Assembly: GCA_016806645.1 (NCBI GenBank)
Contig: JACSYO010002063.1
Span: forward strand, 460,001 to 524,000
Direction of reading: 5' to 3'
DNA length: 64,000 nucleotides
From: Ophiodon elongatus
Taxonomy: Eukaryota > Chordata > Actinopteri > Perciformes > Hexagrammidae
Position 1 is the stretch's first letter, and each line of letters begins with the position of its first letter. The notes beneath the pieces were generated by a model. The model made no database searches. It saw nothing but the letters and a program-made list of their open reading frames with translations, and was not told the DNA's origin. Below are positions 11,871 to 26,299 of this stretch, piece after piece. The position numbers and the translations under genes were made by a program.

Positions 11871-14800
11871 ATAAAAAAGACGATATATCTTGTTTTGCTG
11901 CATCGATTTTGATCATTAAAACAAATTAAACTGTTCATTGTGAGTTTGACAATGTTATCGAAGTGAAATGCTAAACCAGTGGAGTACTCTTCACAAATGC
12001 ATGTTGTGCTATAAATTAAATTCAAACCCATAGAAATTCAAGTTAATATTTTTATGTGAGATCCCAAACTTTCAAAAAAAATACCAAATACATCAGGCGG
12101 GGAAATGTGAACACCGTAACTTCAAAGAAAAGTTGGAAGAAATGACAGAATATACAGTCTGTGATACTGAGTGTAAAACTATATAATTATACATATAGGT
12201 TGATCTCTGTAACACAATAAAATAATCCTACAATTAATTGAATAAAAGATTGTTTCAGAACAAGCAATCATTTGTGGTCAATCATTACCTTCCGCTATCT
12301 TTAATTTTGTCCCAACACTGAACACAGTCGCTGTTTTATTTCAAATTTATATTTGAATTTGCCAAATTACAGTCAAATTAATCATACATTAAAAAAAAGA
12401 AGAAAAAAAAGATGTGCCATTTGCATAAATCATTAAATAAGATTTGCAATGGTGCAGTAATGCTGCTAAATCACACAGCACTGCAGAGTAAGTAGGTGTG
12501 AGTGATCTGCAGCTAGTAGTGGTAACAGGATCAGTATTACAGTATGAATGGATCAACCAGCCACTGTCAACCTCAGCATACACTTCTGCTCAGGGGTTTA
12601 CTGCAGATTACAACTTAACACCTATTTAACATCACTAATAGTAAAAGTCAGAGTTTCAGACCCACAGATTAATGATATGTTGGACTAAAACAGTCGTCCG
12701 GATTATGGGGGAGTTTGGTGTTGGAATATTAAACACAAACGTGACGGCGATAGGAGCATCGAGAAGCTGCTCGGGTGGTGGGATGCCTTGCTCAAGGGCA
12801 CCGACTGTAACGTTACATGCTGAAGGGAGAGCGAGCGGTGTGTGTTTCGCCCTGTCAAACTGATTCAAACTGGCAACAAACTTTATTTTTTTTAACACAT
12901 TTTTCTCCTCGAGAGATTTCACGTCATTCTGTCTTCTGTGCCTCCTTCACGCCACCTTCCCTCATCGGCCCCTTCCTCCGTGCCACCTCTCCTAGTGTGC
13001 CCCCTTTCCCCCTCCACTCCACCTCTCCTTGCAGTTTGTTATTCTTGCTGATCTAATTTAGAGAATGTCCCAAATCCTCTTAGCGTCCTGCTCCCTCAGC
13101 GCAACACTAAGTGAATTAGACAGGATTACTGTGTACCCTCTTCCTCCTTCTCGTCCTCCTCTTCCTCCTCCTCCTCCTCTTCTTCTTCTCCGTGCTCCGT
13201 CCTCATCATCCCCGCTTCCCCCTATCTCTCCACTTGCATGTCCATCTTTCTCTGGACATTTCTCTTTTCATCGGCGGGATTAAAGCCTTCTCCCTCTCCA
13301 GATGACAAATTGGTTCCAATGTTCCCCCGGTGACAGATGCTCTCGCAGGCCCCAGTGCATCATGGGACATAAAGTATCATTGATTAAACTCTGACCTCTT
13401 GTAAATAAAAATAGAAGAAAAAAACCTGGCCACCAAACATCAGCGTTTACAGCTCGTACAGGGAGGATGAAATTGTTAAAGGAAAACTGTCGTTCTACTT
13501 CCTCCTCTCCCGATAAACAATAATATTAAAAGGTGAAGAGCTTCTCCCCCCGACGAGAGCCACGTTTCCTCGTTGTGTCTTGGTCGGACAGCAGCAGCAC
13601 AGAAGAGCCTCGGGCCCCGGAGTGAAGTGGTTTAATCTGTCGTCTGGCTCTCACAGGGTTCACCCTGATCTCTGCCGTGCCAGTACCGGGTCAGTTTAGT
13701 ATCTCGACTGTTCACCGGGACAAAGACACGGTGACGTAATCTAATTCTTCTTTTAATGTGCCGGGTTTCCTGCTACCATCTAGGATTCACACGTGCCAGA
13801 ATACTGTTAAATAGGTCAAACTCTTGTGCACTTTCTGTTATCAGATTTCTATTAAAGAAATCGAGCACACGTGACAATCTGAAGAAGAGCAGAACTGAGG
13901 CAAAGGGAGCTGCGTTTCCAATAGAGATGCGATAGAAAGACACTGGGAATAATTCTGAAGGTGTAACACTGGAATTAGAGCCGGAACAAAACACATCGAT
14001 AATATTTTTTCCATTTTAGAACCAAACTACTGGATAATTTACCTCTTCAGGCCTCTAAAAACTAAATTAAAACTCCTTAAAACGGGTTACAAGCAGTGCA
14101 GATATCCACCTGGTGACGAGGGGGAGACTTTATATCATTTTAGAAAGTTGGGCACCACTGAGTCAGACCAGTCAAACCAAATTTCAACAAATTTACCGTG
14201 CATTCTTGTTATTCTAACATTGTTTTTCTACGGTGAATTTGAAATACTATCTGGAATGAATGAAGAGTTGAAAAATATGGGAAAAGATGGGAATGTTTGT
14301 CTGTTTTCTAACTTAAACTCAACAGTGAAAAACATTAATACATTTCACTTTTTCTCACATTTAGTGTGTAAATTAACTTTGAGTCTTTGAGACTTTATTC
14401 TGGAACGTTTCGACAGATGTTACTACTCTTACAATATAATTCAAAGATTATCGTACTTTACATTTTGTACCAAATCTGCTGCTTGTAATCAACGCCTGCA
14501 TTACACAATGTCGCATTTCTTTTGTACAACAGCACACGTGTGGAGAATGAGAAATATTCCACGTTTCATTCAAAGTCTACATGCAGGCCATGGAGGTGTT
14601 TTTCTATTTGTTCATGTAATTTCACGTTTATTCTGTATGGCATAATAAAGCCTCCACGCTATTGTGTGTAATAACATAAAAAAAAAGAAAGAGGCACTTT
14701 CTACATTTACACGTATAAGTACATAAACTCAACAGGAAACCGGACTACGGTGCGGTCTGAGTTCCTGCCTGAGCTTCTGAACTTTGCCCCCCATCGCTCC

Positions 14801-15239
14801 GCCACATTAATGCCCAAGTTCATATTCTGCAAAATTATCTTACTAATGTTTTATTCTCACATTGCTCCACTTTGTCGAACACACTTTACTGCATTTAGAG
14901 CATCAGACACCAAGACCTTTGCATTGTTCAATCCCCCTTTTAGTGTAAACCCCTGCATAGCTTCACCCCCCCCCCACCCCCCTCTTTGCCTCCCTGCTCC
15001 TCTTTCTTTGTCCCAATCTCTCTCGCTATCTCCCATCCCTCTTTTCTTCTCTTTCTTTCTCATCCTCTCTTCATATGGACCATCTGAACCCCCAACCCTC
15101 CCCACCTCCTCCCCCCGCCCCCACCTCACCCCTCCTCCCGCATCTCCTCCCTCACTTTCAGTAATTCCAGCGTTGCCTCTCTCGCTCGCCCTAATCCAGC
15201 TCTGACCTCAATCCCGTGATGTAACGGATCATGTGATGT

Positions 15240-15262
15240 GGAGAGAGAGAGAGAGGGAGGGA

Positions 15263-15310
<48 letters not shown>
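15240..15310. repeat. (GA)n microsatellite
   Basis: GA run of about 70 bases with GGGA interruptions in the first third. Confidence 0.93.
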
Positions 15311-15313
<3 letters not shown>

Positions 15314-15453
15314 ACAGGGGACGTAAAGTGGGGAAACATGGTCTAATCCCCGATGCTGGAGCCATCGACCAATCACAAACTGATGGGGTAGGGAGGTCAG
15401 GGGGTGCCTCCATTAAGTTACAAAATATTAGTCAGACACACACTGGTGCACTC

Positions 15454-15458
15454 ACACA

Positions 15459-15504
<46 letters not shown>

Positions 15505-15508
15505 CACA
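15454..15508. repeat. (CA)n microsatellite
   Basis: CA run of about 25 units with one AA and one CG interruption. Confidence 0.93.
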
Positions 15509-15799
15509 TACCAGCACACACTTCTGGAAACAACAAGTCAACATGTTTGTTTCATCTCTGTGGCTATTTACATGCCAGTTTGTCTGCGTACCGCCAACAA
15601 CAAACACACAAACCGGCCTGTTTGTGACGGAGAGGCAGCTTCACACTCACATAAATATTTACTGTGGGTCATTATATGAATATATATACACGTATGTCTG
15701 TATACCTTTTGTTGTATAAAAGCATCACAGCTAAAGTCTGTTGTACATCTCGTCTTTTATGTATAGATTTACATAAAATATCATGACACTTTATATTTA

Positions 15800-15803
<4 letters not shown>

Positions 15804-15845
<42 letters not shown>
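15804..15845. repeat. (TA)n microsatellite
   Basis: Pure TA run of about 21 units, self-complementary and therefore able to extrude as a hairpin. Confidence 0.93.
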
Positions 15846-15848
<3 letters not shown>

Positions 15849-16271
15849 CTACATTATATACTGTATATTATAAAACCTGATATGGAAGTATATTTCAGTG
15901 TTTTTTTCCTTATTTTTTCATCCAATATGAGTTATTTGGCATATAGGTTTAAGTATAAGATTAGATAATATCTCATAATCATGACATAGTATTTCAAATA
16001 AAATAAAATAAAATATAATAAAAAATTTGTTTCAAGTATCGTAAATGAGCTTCGATAAAATAAAAGAATAAATAAAAAAACGAATTGAGTCTGAATTCAA
16101 GTGATATATCTTCCTAGTTCGACTCATACAGTAAGATATTTCTTCCATTCTTTCAGCTGTAATACATTTTCACTTCTTGTAATACGACTTTAGTGACTTC
16201 TTTTGACCGAGAATAAGAAAATAAACATGTTAATTCTAATATTCTAGGTTTTTATTTTGCCATTTGTAGAA

Positions 16272-16282
16272 GCACACGCACA

Positions 16283-16342
<60 letters not shown>

Positions 16343-16350
16343 CACACACA
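16272..16350. repeat. (CA)n microsatellite
   Basis: CA run of almost 80 bases broken by two AA steps. Confidence 0.93.
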
Positions 16351-16804
16351 AACTCACAGCCATGGACTACATGTGAGACTGAACTTTGAAATGACTCAAA
16401 AATGAATGAAAAGGCCCCGACTCGGCTCCTCCAGGCTCCCTCCACTCAAACATGTGTTCTGCTGATTGATCCTTGAATGTGATTTGTTTTCACATTCCCC
16501 CGGTGAAGGGTGAAAGTACTGGGACATTAAATCTGGTCCAGTACGCAGGTTACACAAGATTTGAAACCTCCAGCTCACAAACAGAAAAAGGGCTTCATTG
16601 TGAAGCGGGAGGCATCTTGAGTCCAGCAGTTAAACTTTCGAAAATGAACAGAATTCTGTATTTTTTAATGAGGGAAATATTAGAAGTTATTAACCAGGAT
16701 ATCAAACTTTGCTGCAAAAAAAACCCAAAACATTTCAGACAAGAGTTTATATCTCTTAAAACATGTACAACAACAGTAACTAATAATAACTAACAATGCC
16801 CCTC

Positions 16805-17010
16805 ATGCATGATCAGAATCAGCTTTTTTGGCCATGAATGCGTCGACATACAAAGAATTAGACAAAAATAGACAAATAAAGAAAAAACAAGGACAACTAA
16901 GTAGAACAAAGGTAAGCATAAACATTTAACTGTACACATACAAAATATAAATATATATACAAAAGTATATATATGAACATAAAACACAACGACAATGACA
17001 ATGAAATGGA
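16805..17010 (+). repeat. Teleost interspersed repeat (AATCAG...GGCCA head)
   Basis: Begins GATCAGAATCAGCTTTTTTG then GGCCATGAATG and CATACAAAGAATTAGAC. This matches my memory of a widespread fish repeat with an AGAATCAGCTTTATTGGCCA head and a CATACAAGGAATTTGAC block. The AT-rich body that follows is degenerate. The family name is not known to me. Confidence 0.55.
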
Positions 17011-17106
17011 GATAAAAATGCAATGATGCTTGAATAAATATGGAAGGATTGTCACAGGATACTTTGGTTTGCCAGTTTATTCAAAGGATTTTTGAAAAAG
17101 CATTTT

Positions 17107-17430
17107 CATTAAGATAAGATATAAGATAAAATAAGATAAGATAAGATAAGATGAGATATAACTTTATTAATCCCAAAGGAAATGATTGTGCCAGAGTTTC
17201 ACAAAAGATTAAAGCAAAAAATAGAATAGACTAAAAATAGAATAAAAATGTAAACATATATGAACAATAAAATAGCAATTGTTAAGTGTAAATAAATAAT
17301 AGTGACACCATTGAAAAATAAAATACAATAGCAGTATGAGTAAGGTAATTAAATACATACAAATTATTCAACTAAAATGGAAAAACAAATATTGAACAAC
17401 AAAGATTAAATACAAAGTGTATAAGAAGTG
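17107..17430 (+). repeat. Interspersed repeat with AAGATAAGAT array and TTTATTAATCCC head
   Basis: An AAGAT pentamer array is followed by ACTTTATTAATCCCAAAGGA and an AT-rich body. The same head occurs at 57949 and, reversed, at about 27560, so three copies of one dispersed family are visible in this window. Confidence 0.6.
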
Positions 17431-17647
17431 ATACTAACACAAGTGTCTTAAATAGAAAAGTAATATTGCGCTTGATATTGAGAGAGATATTGTCAAAACA
17501 CAAAACTCAATGGTTGACACTGTCGAACATAACTCGCATGTTGACGGTCAGCTGTGTGATGTGTTGAGGCCTTTTTGTGTTTAGCCTTTTGTTTTGTAGA
17601 GTATCTGAGCTCAGACTCTACGGAAGCCATTTAGCGACCCGTCACCC

Positions 17648-18360
17648 TGAGTTGAGTTGAGTTGTTGAGTTGAGTTGAGTTGTTGAGTTGAGTTGTTGAG
17701 TTGTTGAGTTGTTGAGTTGTTGAGTTGAGTTGAGTTGTTGAGTTGAGTTGTTGAGTTGAGTTGAGTTGAGTTGAGTTGAGTTGAGTTGAGTTGTTGAGTT
17801 GAGTTGAGTTGAGTTGAGTTGTTGAGTTGAGTTGAGTTGTTGAGTTGAGTTGAGTTGAGTTGAGTTGAGTTGAGTTGAGTTGAGTTGTTGAGTTGAGTTG
17901 TTGAGTTGAGTTGAGTTGAGTTGAGTTGTTGAGGTGAGTTGAGTTGTTGAATTGAGTTGTTGAGTTGAGTTGAGTTGTTGAGTTGAGTTGTTGAGTTGAG
18001 TTGAGTTGTTGAGTTGAGTTGAGTTGTTGAATTGAGTTGTTGAGTTGAGTTGAGTTGTTGAGTTGAGTTGTTGAGTTGAGTTGAGTTGAGTTGAGTTGTT
18101 GAGGTGAGTTGAGTTGTTGAGTTGAGTTGAGTTGTTGAGTTGTTGAGTTGAGTTGAGTTGAGTTGAGTTGTTGAGTTGAGTTGAGTTGTTGAGTTGTTGA
18201 GTTGAGTTGAGTTGAGTCGAGCTGAGTTGAGTTGAGTTGAGTTGAGTTGAGTTGTTGAGTTGTTGAATTGAGTTGTTGAGTTGAGTTGAGTTGAGTTCAG
18301 TTGAGTTGAGTTGTTGAATTGAGTTGTTGAGTTGAGTTGAGTTGAGTTCAGTTGTTGAGT
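17648..18360. repeat. GAGTT/GTT satellite with higher-order structure, 0.7 kb
   Basis: 713 bases built from two words, GAGTT and GTT, with rare variants (GAATT, GAGGT, GTTCA, CGAGC). The variants reveal higher-order duplication: 68 bases starting at 17941 recur exactly at 18021 (80-base spacing), and about 70 bases starting at 17881 recur exactly at 18051 (170-base spacing). Confidence 0.97.
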
Positions 18361-18867
18361 GGAATGACAGGCGAGAGGTATGTCGATATTTCGGGTTCCA
18401 TAACAGTCCGGGACAAGGCCACTAGAACCACACAGTGATTTGTTTTTGTTATAGTTTATTTCCCGTTTTAGTTTAAAAAAAATAAATACCCTTTATGAAC
18501 CCTTTCCATAAGTCAGCATTGGATGCAGACTTTGCCCAAGGGAATTACCCACAATTCATTGCAATGTGACGTTAAACACGGGGTGACCAGTGGACATAAA
18601 AAAAAAAGGTAAACAAAGAGGACGGGACATGGGTGTTCAGCCTGGCAAATTACCTTTACACAACAACATTAAGGATTAAAGATGGGACATAAAAACATGA
18701 AATCGGAGGATATTTATTTATTTATTCATCAAATATTTAATGTTGTTATTGGAGCTGTTTTGACAAAAACATCTCATCTTGTGAGGAAATGAACCTGGAA
18801 GACGTTCAAATCAGGGAGCAAAAAGTCTAAAATAAATAACTGTCCATCACATTTTTCCCTTTTTGAC

Positions 18868-18881
18868 GTTGTCATGGTAAC
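18868..18881. promoter_or_regulatory. Near-perfect RFX X-box
   Basis: GTTGTCATGGTAAC differs at one position from the RFX consensus GTNRCC-NN-RGYAAC on either strand. Isolated in intergenic DNA, so weak as a regulatory call. Confidence 0.3.
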
Positions 18882-19899
18882 GGGATATTTTGGAACAAAG
18901 TGCCGTCCCATTCATATTTACGACCATTTCAAGCCCTCACAGTCTCGCACACTCAACCATTTACCATGGTGACGTCAGTGAGTCCTTGGGGGTTCAGGGT
19001 TTGAGGCCTGAGGGGGGGACACTGGGATCGGGCCCTCGTCTGCCTCCTCGCCCGTTTGAGTTTCACCTGCTGCTCGTCAGACTGCAATCACCTGTACTTA
19101 GCCCCCCGTGGTCCGTTTGTCTTTTGTCAGCTCGTCTGTGTGGGCTTAAAGTTTTGTTTGTCCCGTTACCTGCGTGCATCTTTTGACTCTCAGCTTGTGA
19201 GTCTTTTGTCGGCCTGCTTCCGGTCCTCATCTCGCTCCTGCACCCCGAACTAAAACATAACCTTTCCTCATTTCCTTTTTGTAATGAACACATCACAATG
19301 TGAGAGAGTCACGTGTGCTAACCGTACGCACAGCTCGAAGCGTTTTAGCAACTTTTAGCTCGTTGTTTTTGTTTTTTTTACCGACTGCACGTAATCTGGA
19401 TGTTTGCGTCTTGCGGCTCTCGGCGTTGCCTAGGATACGTATGTCGGTGTCGGCTCTTGTTCAACAGTGTGGCTGTTTGAACCCTGCTCTGTTGCTAGGT
19501 GACTAGCAGGTTGTGCTCACGGCTAAACATGGTTAATCCCTGGGAGCGATGCCCAGAGAGTCGCTGCACCCCCCCCCCCACTCGCCATGCCTCTTTGTGC
19601 ACTAGTACACTACATTAATCTCATCTAGTCTGAACCCCCTGCCCTCACCCATCCCAACATGGCCACAACCCCCCCCGCCCCCGATGTCTTTCCCATTTAC
19701 TGCCAAGCATCCCACCCGCTGGTCCTGCTGGTGATTGGCCAGGTGGGAAAGTAAGACAAGGTTCGAACTACTCTGTCTTTCTTTTTAAATTCATCACACG
19801 ACTTTGTCCCCTTTTGTGCGGCACCATGGATTCCTGCAAGGAGAGACTGTAGGAAAAGTTTGAGCTGTTAAAATCCGTGTTTGTATTATTTGTTCGGTC

Positions 19900-20430
19900 T
19901 CTCTGCGAAGGAGCCGTGATGCATGTTTGCAGGCTAACCCGGAAGTTAGCGTAGCACCGGTTCCCTCGGCAAAAAGCCAACGGGATTTTTTCCGCTGGCT
20001 TTTGGATTATTGCAGAAAATAAGCTCCGTGGTAAACACAAGTTTATAATTCAGAGGTGTTTTGTTCAGCAAGATAATTTTCTCAAATAAACGTCACTTTT
20101 ATGTTTTTTTGTTTGTTTTTAAACATGAATACAAATTGCCAGAAGTAAAAAGCTAACGTTAGGCTGTAGACGAAAAGTCCGCGTGGTCAAGTTTCATCGT
20201 CTCGTTTAGCCACTTGTTAGCGATTGTCTTTTTAAAGACGTATCTACTGACGTATTTTACATCATAGAACAAATTGTTAAAATATCTTTTCGAGCTTGTG
20301 TAAACCACAGACCTTATTTCAGGCATCTAACCAAAAACCCATTAAAAAAAAAAAAAACATTGACTTGGAGACGAGGGAACCAGGAAGTGCAAAAAGGCTG
20401 ACTTGTATCTGGATTTTAGGACTCTATTTG
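19900..20430. repeat. Probable teleost interspersed repeat
   Basis: Contains GCTGGCTTTTGGATTATTGC, AAGCTAACGTTAGGCTGTAG, ATCTACTGACGTATTTTACA and TTGACTTGGAGACGAGGGAA. I recall this combination from a dispersed repeat found in many percomorph genomes. No coding capacity or terminal repeats were seen. Confidence 0.45.
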
Positions 20431-21320
20431 GGAAAAGTAAAAAGACCTTTTCCCTTTGGACGTGTTTGGACGACACTAGTTCATTTTAATGATACTCCAC
20501 CTTTGGCAACAAAATGTTGGATCGTTCCTAAACAGACAATTCGATAATCAGGACCATTTAACGCTGTCAGATATTTTTTTTTTATAATCTTTACATACTT
20601 TTGTCATTTTTGTTCTGCACTCACTGTCACTGCCTTTTGAGGAGAGACTGCCTGAAAGATGTGCGCCCTTATTCACATTTGTGTGATTCACCCTCTTTGT
20701 ACAACGCCTTCGAGAGGCCCGGTTCGGAGGTGTGTATGACACGCTGAGGCCTTTTTTAATACAGTTGAATGCACCTTTCGGAATATCTATATAGATTTAC
20801 AGAAAAGTGTCTCACATAAAACATGGTCTTTCTCTCCTGCCCTTAATGATGTAAAGGAGGGGAAGTTTCTCTCACATTTTCAGGTTAGTTTCTCTTTCAA
20901 ACAGGCTTTTAAGGGTCTCCATCTATCTCTGCTCCACCGCTCCAACTGCACTCTTACGTTCTTGTCTCGTTCCGCCATGAGAACTACCTCAGCAACTCCT
21001 CACCCCACCAGGTTGTGTGTCAACTATGACACCCCACCCTCCCTCCCACCCACCATAAAGGCCTACTGTACATCTGTCCCTTGTCCTTCTTCCCCTTCTG
21101 TCCCTCTCTACTCTATGTCTATAAGCCCCCTCCCTTCCTAAAGACACACACACACACACACACACAAACACATACATACACTGTGCCAGTTGTGTACTAA
21201 TCAGGGGTTGACCTGTCAACCTGACCCCCCCCCCCCACCTTCCCCCGACACACATCTCTCTCTCCTCTTCAACATCCATCCACCTCTCTCTTCCACCCAC
21301 ACCCCATCTCTCCTCACCCA

Positions 21321-21322
<2 letters not shown>

Positions 21323-21396
<74 letters not shown>
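21323..21396. repeat. 74-base poly-C homopolymer
   Basis: An uninterrupted run of 74 cytosines directly after CACCCATG. The complementary strand could form G-quadruplexes and this strand an i-motif. Homopolymers of this length are error-prone, so the exact length should be treated with caution. Confidence 0.95.
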
Positions 21397-21399
<3 letters not shown>

Positions 21400-21551
21400 C
21401 CCATGTACCAATCCCAGCACTGTGTTAATCTGGTGCTGGTCTGACCGTCAGCACTTTGAGCGGCAGACAGACAGATTGGCTTTAATCCCCTGAGTGCCAC
21501 AGATGGAGAGCCACTACGCAGACCTTGGGGAAGGCGAACGCACACAGTTGT

Positions 21552-21584
<33 letters not shown>

Positions 21585-23600
21585 GACAAACAATTTAAAA
21601 AAAATAACTATGCACATTCTCTCTTTCGATGTAAGAACATGTACGGTCCGTCTCGCGCTCAGCGGTTTGAAAATCATGCTGCTGATGATTCCCGTCGTCA
21701 TGGTTTCACACGATGCTCCTCGGATGTAAAAAATGAAAACTCAGTGGGCAAAATAATTCAATCATCATAATTCATTATTATGAAGTATTTTTAAAGCAAT
21801 AAAAGCCTGACACTCCCGGTCATACGTGTTTGGGTACAAATCCTGAAACAAAAATGTGTTCTTTGACATGCCGCCATGTGATCCTGCAGTAAGATTAGCT
21901 AAATTCAGTTTCTTTTTTTTTTTAATGAAGTATGATTATGTTGTTAACGATTTGACCGTATTCATCACTGTAATATGGGAAAATGTGCGTTTATGAATAC
22001 AAATATGAAGAGATTAGATTGAATGAATTGTTACATGGTTGGCTTGTTTACAACATCTTCGCAGTAGAACTGTAAACATTCTCGTATTACATGTAATGAA
22101 TGAAACACCTTTGAAATGATAACATACAGAATACCTGTATACTTGTACTTTGTGCTGAGGTGGAAAAATAAAATGGATGGCGTGAAGCTGATGTTTCGTC
22201 TTTTAACCGCCACAGTAACCGGTACTGCACAATAACTAGTTATAAGACACAGAAAATAAACTAATGGTTGAAATGTCCAACTTATATGCAAACTTCAAAT
22301 CCTTCTGTCCCATAAAGATTTGATTGACTGATTCATTAAAATCATTTGAACTGTCAATCAGAAGCGACACAAGACTGAACTTTGATTCCTGAAACACTTA
22401 ACTGGGGCGCTGACCCTCAACCTGATGTTGTGATTGACAGTGTGCGTGTGAGTGTGAGTGTGAGTGTGTGTGAGCGTGTGTGTGTGTGTATGTGTGTATG
22501 TGTGTGTCCACAACACTGGTGCCTGTGTCCATTCAAAACAACAGGATTAAAAGCTGGTGTTTGATTAGATGTTTGTTTGTGTGTTTCATTGTAATGAGTA
22601 TAGCCAAGGCCGCGGTGAGTGTGTGTGTGTGTGCGTGTGTGTGTGTATGTGTGTGTGTTTCATTGTAATGAATATAGCGGAGGGCATGGCTTCATCCTTT
22701 TTAATCAAGGAAGTAGAAGGATGAAATGAAACACTGATGAGGGGAATGATGTCGAGCCAGAAAAGGATATTAATTGTAATGCTGGAGTCTCACGTGTGTG
22801 TGTGTGTAAGAGAGAAAAAATGGGCACATAATAATTTTCCAGATAAAAAATAGAAAATCAGGTAAAGAAGTCACTTCTGAGTAGAATTGTATCATCAGAC
22901 AAAACGTGTAAATGGCGGAATTCCTGTTAGTATTTGAATTAAATTAAATTAAATGAATCATAATCCATTAGTAGAATAACAAAGATGGATGTGTAAAATA
23001 CAATAAGTTTGTTTCTGTTCAAGAAGAAGAAAGGCGACGGAACAGGGATGAACATTTAATAATAATGTCGTAATTCACTCCGAGCTAAAGTGCAGATATA
23101 TTCCAGCAGGAGATCCATGGATTCCTGAGCATGAAGGAGGCGAAACGTGGTGCTTTACTGCCCTCTAGTGGTGAAGCTGCCCCCAGGACTCAGAGGGTGA
23201 AGGCAGTATTAATGAGTAACATATTGATCGAGGATCATAGGTCATATTAAGCAACTGTAACATAAAGGCAATCCTTTCTCTCTATTTTTTTTTCAATCTG
23301 GGAAAGGTTGTGTGGGTTTGTAGCATTTTCAAAATAACATCCTCTCGCTGCTCTTTCTTTCTTAAAAATGAGACATTTTAATTTTGGTGCTCATTTTGCA
23401 TAATTTTACACAGAACTGAAGCTTATTGTCGGGAACGTTAAAGCTGTATTTTGTCATGCGCCGCTTGAATTGACTGTACTTTGTTTGGGGAGCCATTCTC
23501 CAAGTGAACCAGTGCACCCAAAGGTGATCTACTGGTTGTTTACCACCACCAAAACATACAAGGAGGCCAGTACTTTTCTCTTAACTGTTAGTCTCGTGAT

Positions 23601-25145
23601 AATAGGACATTATATGTATTATTATTATTATTATAATAATAAAAGTGGGATACAAGTGGAAGTGTGTGTAACATCCATTTATTACCACCTTATATGACAA
23701 ATCTGGAAATTACAAACATTGTTTAATTGAAACATCATCCTCAACATTTCAAAAAGAAAAAGAAAATCAAATTGAGCAAAAAAAAAATAAAAATTATAAT
23801 TAAAATTAAGTTAAAAGGGTGACAAGACGACCTGAGAAACGGTATACAGACGATCGACTGATCCGGAGGAAAAAAAATAGAAGCAAAGGGGGGACGTATA
23901 CAGAAAACACCAGTATTATTTGTCATGTCACACTGATGTACAATACATTTTCACATTTTAATCAGTTAGTTTGTTTAAAAAATAATAGTAATTTTCACAC
24001 TTCTGAGAGCTTTTGGTTTTGAAGAACATTACAAACCTAGATGAACCTTTGTTATAAAAAGGTTATTCGTTAAAAAAATGAGCCACTGCTACAAAAGTAT
24101 CTCTGACACCGTACTTGAGCTCTCAAGTTTTGGCTTTAAATAATTAGATAAAACCAATTTGAACACCACAAAAACAGGTGAAGTTAAACTCTTCTGTCGG
24201 TTAGGAAAAGAGCATCTACAAGAGGATCAAACTTTGGTGCCAAAACAAGTCAGTAGCTTTACATCTCAGTAGAAAAAAAATCTGTTCAAATCTGTTTTTT
24301 TTTGTGTTTTGTACTCTGTCGGTGTTTTAATCTGATTTATCCCCCCATCTCCACGTCATCTACAAATAGTTTGAAGTGAAGAAAAAGAAAAAAGAAAAAA
24401 AGAAACCTGCGTGAGACTCATTTGGAAGAGAAAAAAAAAAAGAAAACATGATGAATGACAGCAATGATCAAGATGGTAATCATAAATCAAGTTGTCAAAA
24501 GATGCTGATGGATTGTGTACAATATGCTGTGGTGATCAGAACCAACACTCATGCAGACACATACAGGGACAGAAAATACAGCCTCGGCCGTCTTGAAAAC
24601 GAGACCAACACCGTCGTCTCTGCACATTTCTGAGCGAGGCTGGCAGAGGATCGAGAGCAGGAGGAGAGGACCTGGTAAGTTCTTCTAGCACCCTGCTGCA
24701 GAAAAAGAGACAAAAGTCCCCCAGCAGACACATACCCATCCTCTCCTCCTGGCTGTCCCTCCCAAATTTGCATTGTTCTAGTCCATGTTTTTTTTCCTTA
24801 TTCTATCCAGAAGTCATCCTCTCCCCCACAGAGTCAGATTAGAAACAGTGCAAACTAGGAGACGTGTGCTTGAGGAGATCTCATCACCAAAGAGTCGGTA
24901 CATGCACAAAAAGAGAGTACCCTAGAAGTCTGCTGCCGAGAGCACTAAGAAAAACACGACTATACACTTTATCCATAATATAATCAGTTTTCCTCTACAC
25001 ACTACTAACACGGGGGGGAAGGGAGAGAGGGGTCAGGGGGAGCAGGTGAGGGGGTAGAGGGACGGAGAGACAGATTGGTGAAGGAAGGGCAGGAAGAGGC
25101 AAAAAGGAGAAAAGACCAAGGAGGAGGAGGAGGAGGAGAGAGCGG
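23601..25145 (-). other. h3f3: Probable 3'UTR and downstream flank of H3.3 copy 1
   Basis: No coding frame. On the minus strand, ATTAAA occurs near 23954 and 23722 and AATAAA near 23675, which would give a 3'UTR of about 1.2-1.5 kb. Long 3'UTRs are usual for polyadenylated H3.3 mRNAs, unlike replication-dependent histones, and I see no histone stem-loop after the stop codon. Confidence 0.4.
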
Positions 25146-25988
<843 letters not shown>

Positions 25989-26299
25989 TCACCTGGAGAA
26001 GATTTAGAAAAGGAGGATAAATGACTTTGGTCTATTATGCACATTCCAACATTTAGAGTTCTCTTTTGCATCTACTTCAGATTTCTTGTACTTGTTTTAC
26101 TTTGTTGGTTTGATAGTCCTATGTCAAGGAAGAGAACACTTTCTAAAATAGTGATTAACCCTTTTAAATACACATATATAAATTTAAACATTATATTATA
26201 CAGTTTTAAAACTTGAATTAAGTAAACTTTTTCGGGAAGTAAACATACAGGACAATCCCTATCACGCTCGGCCCGACAAACGTCACTCAAACACGAACG

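Larger units (their letters stand above)
11009..17640. other. Intergenic DNA without a recognisable gene
   Basis: Scanned on both strands. No exon-like reading frame with family resemblance was found. Pyrimidine-rich stretches (about 12920-13260 and 14960-15190) open long Ser/Pro/Leu frames that are compositional. Dispersed repeats and microsatellites are listed separately. Confidence 0.55.
18361..23600. other. Intergenic DNA without a recognisable gene
   Basis: No exon with family resemblance on either strand. Contains one dispersed repeat (19900-20430), a poly-C tract and short CA/TG microsatellites (about 21147-21166, 21556-21581, 22440-22506 and 22618-22660). Confidence 0.5.

Noticed and set aside
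20989..21701. Gly-rich minus-strand frames
   Set aside because: Created by the poly-C run and neighbouring pyrimidine-rich DNA.
7761..25000. Search for selenow or other 19q13.33 neighbours between crx and H3.3
   Set aside because: No frame resembling the selenoprotein W CxxU region or EHD2 was found by eye; small divergent exons could be missed.
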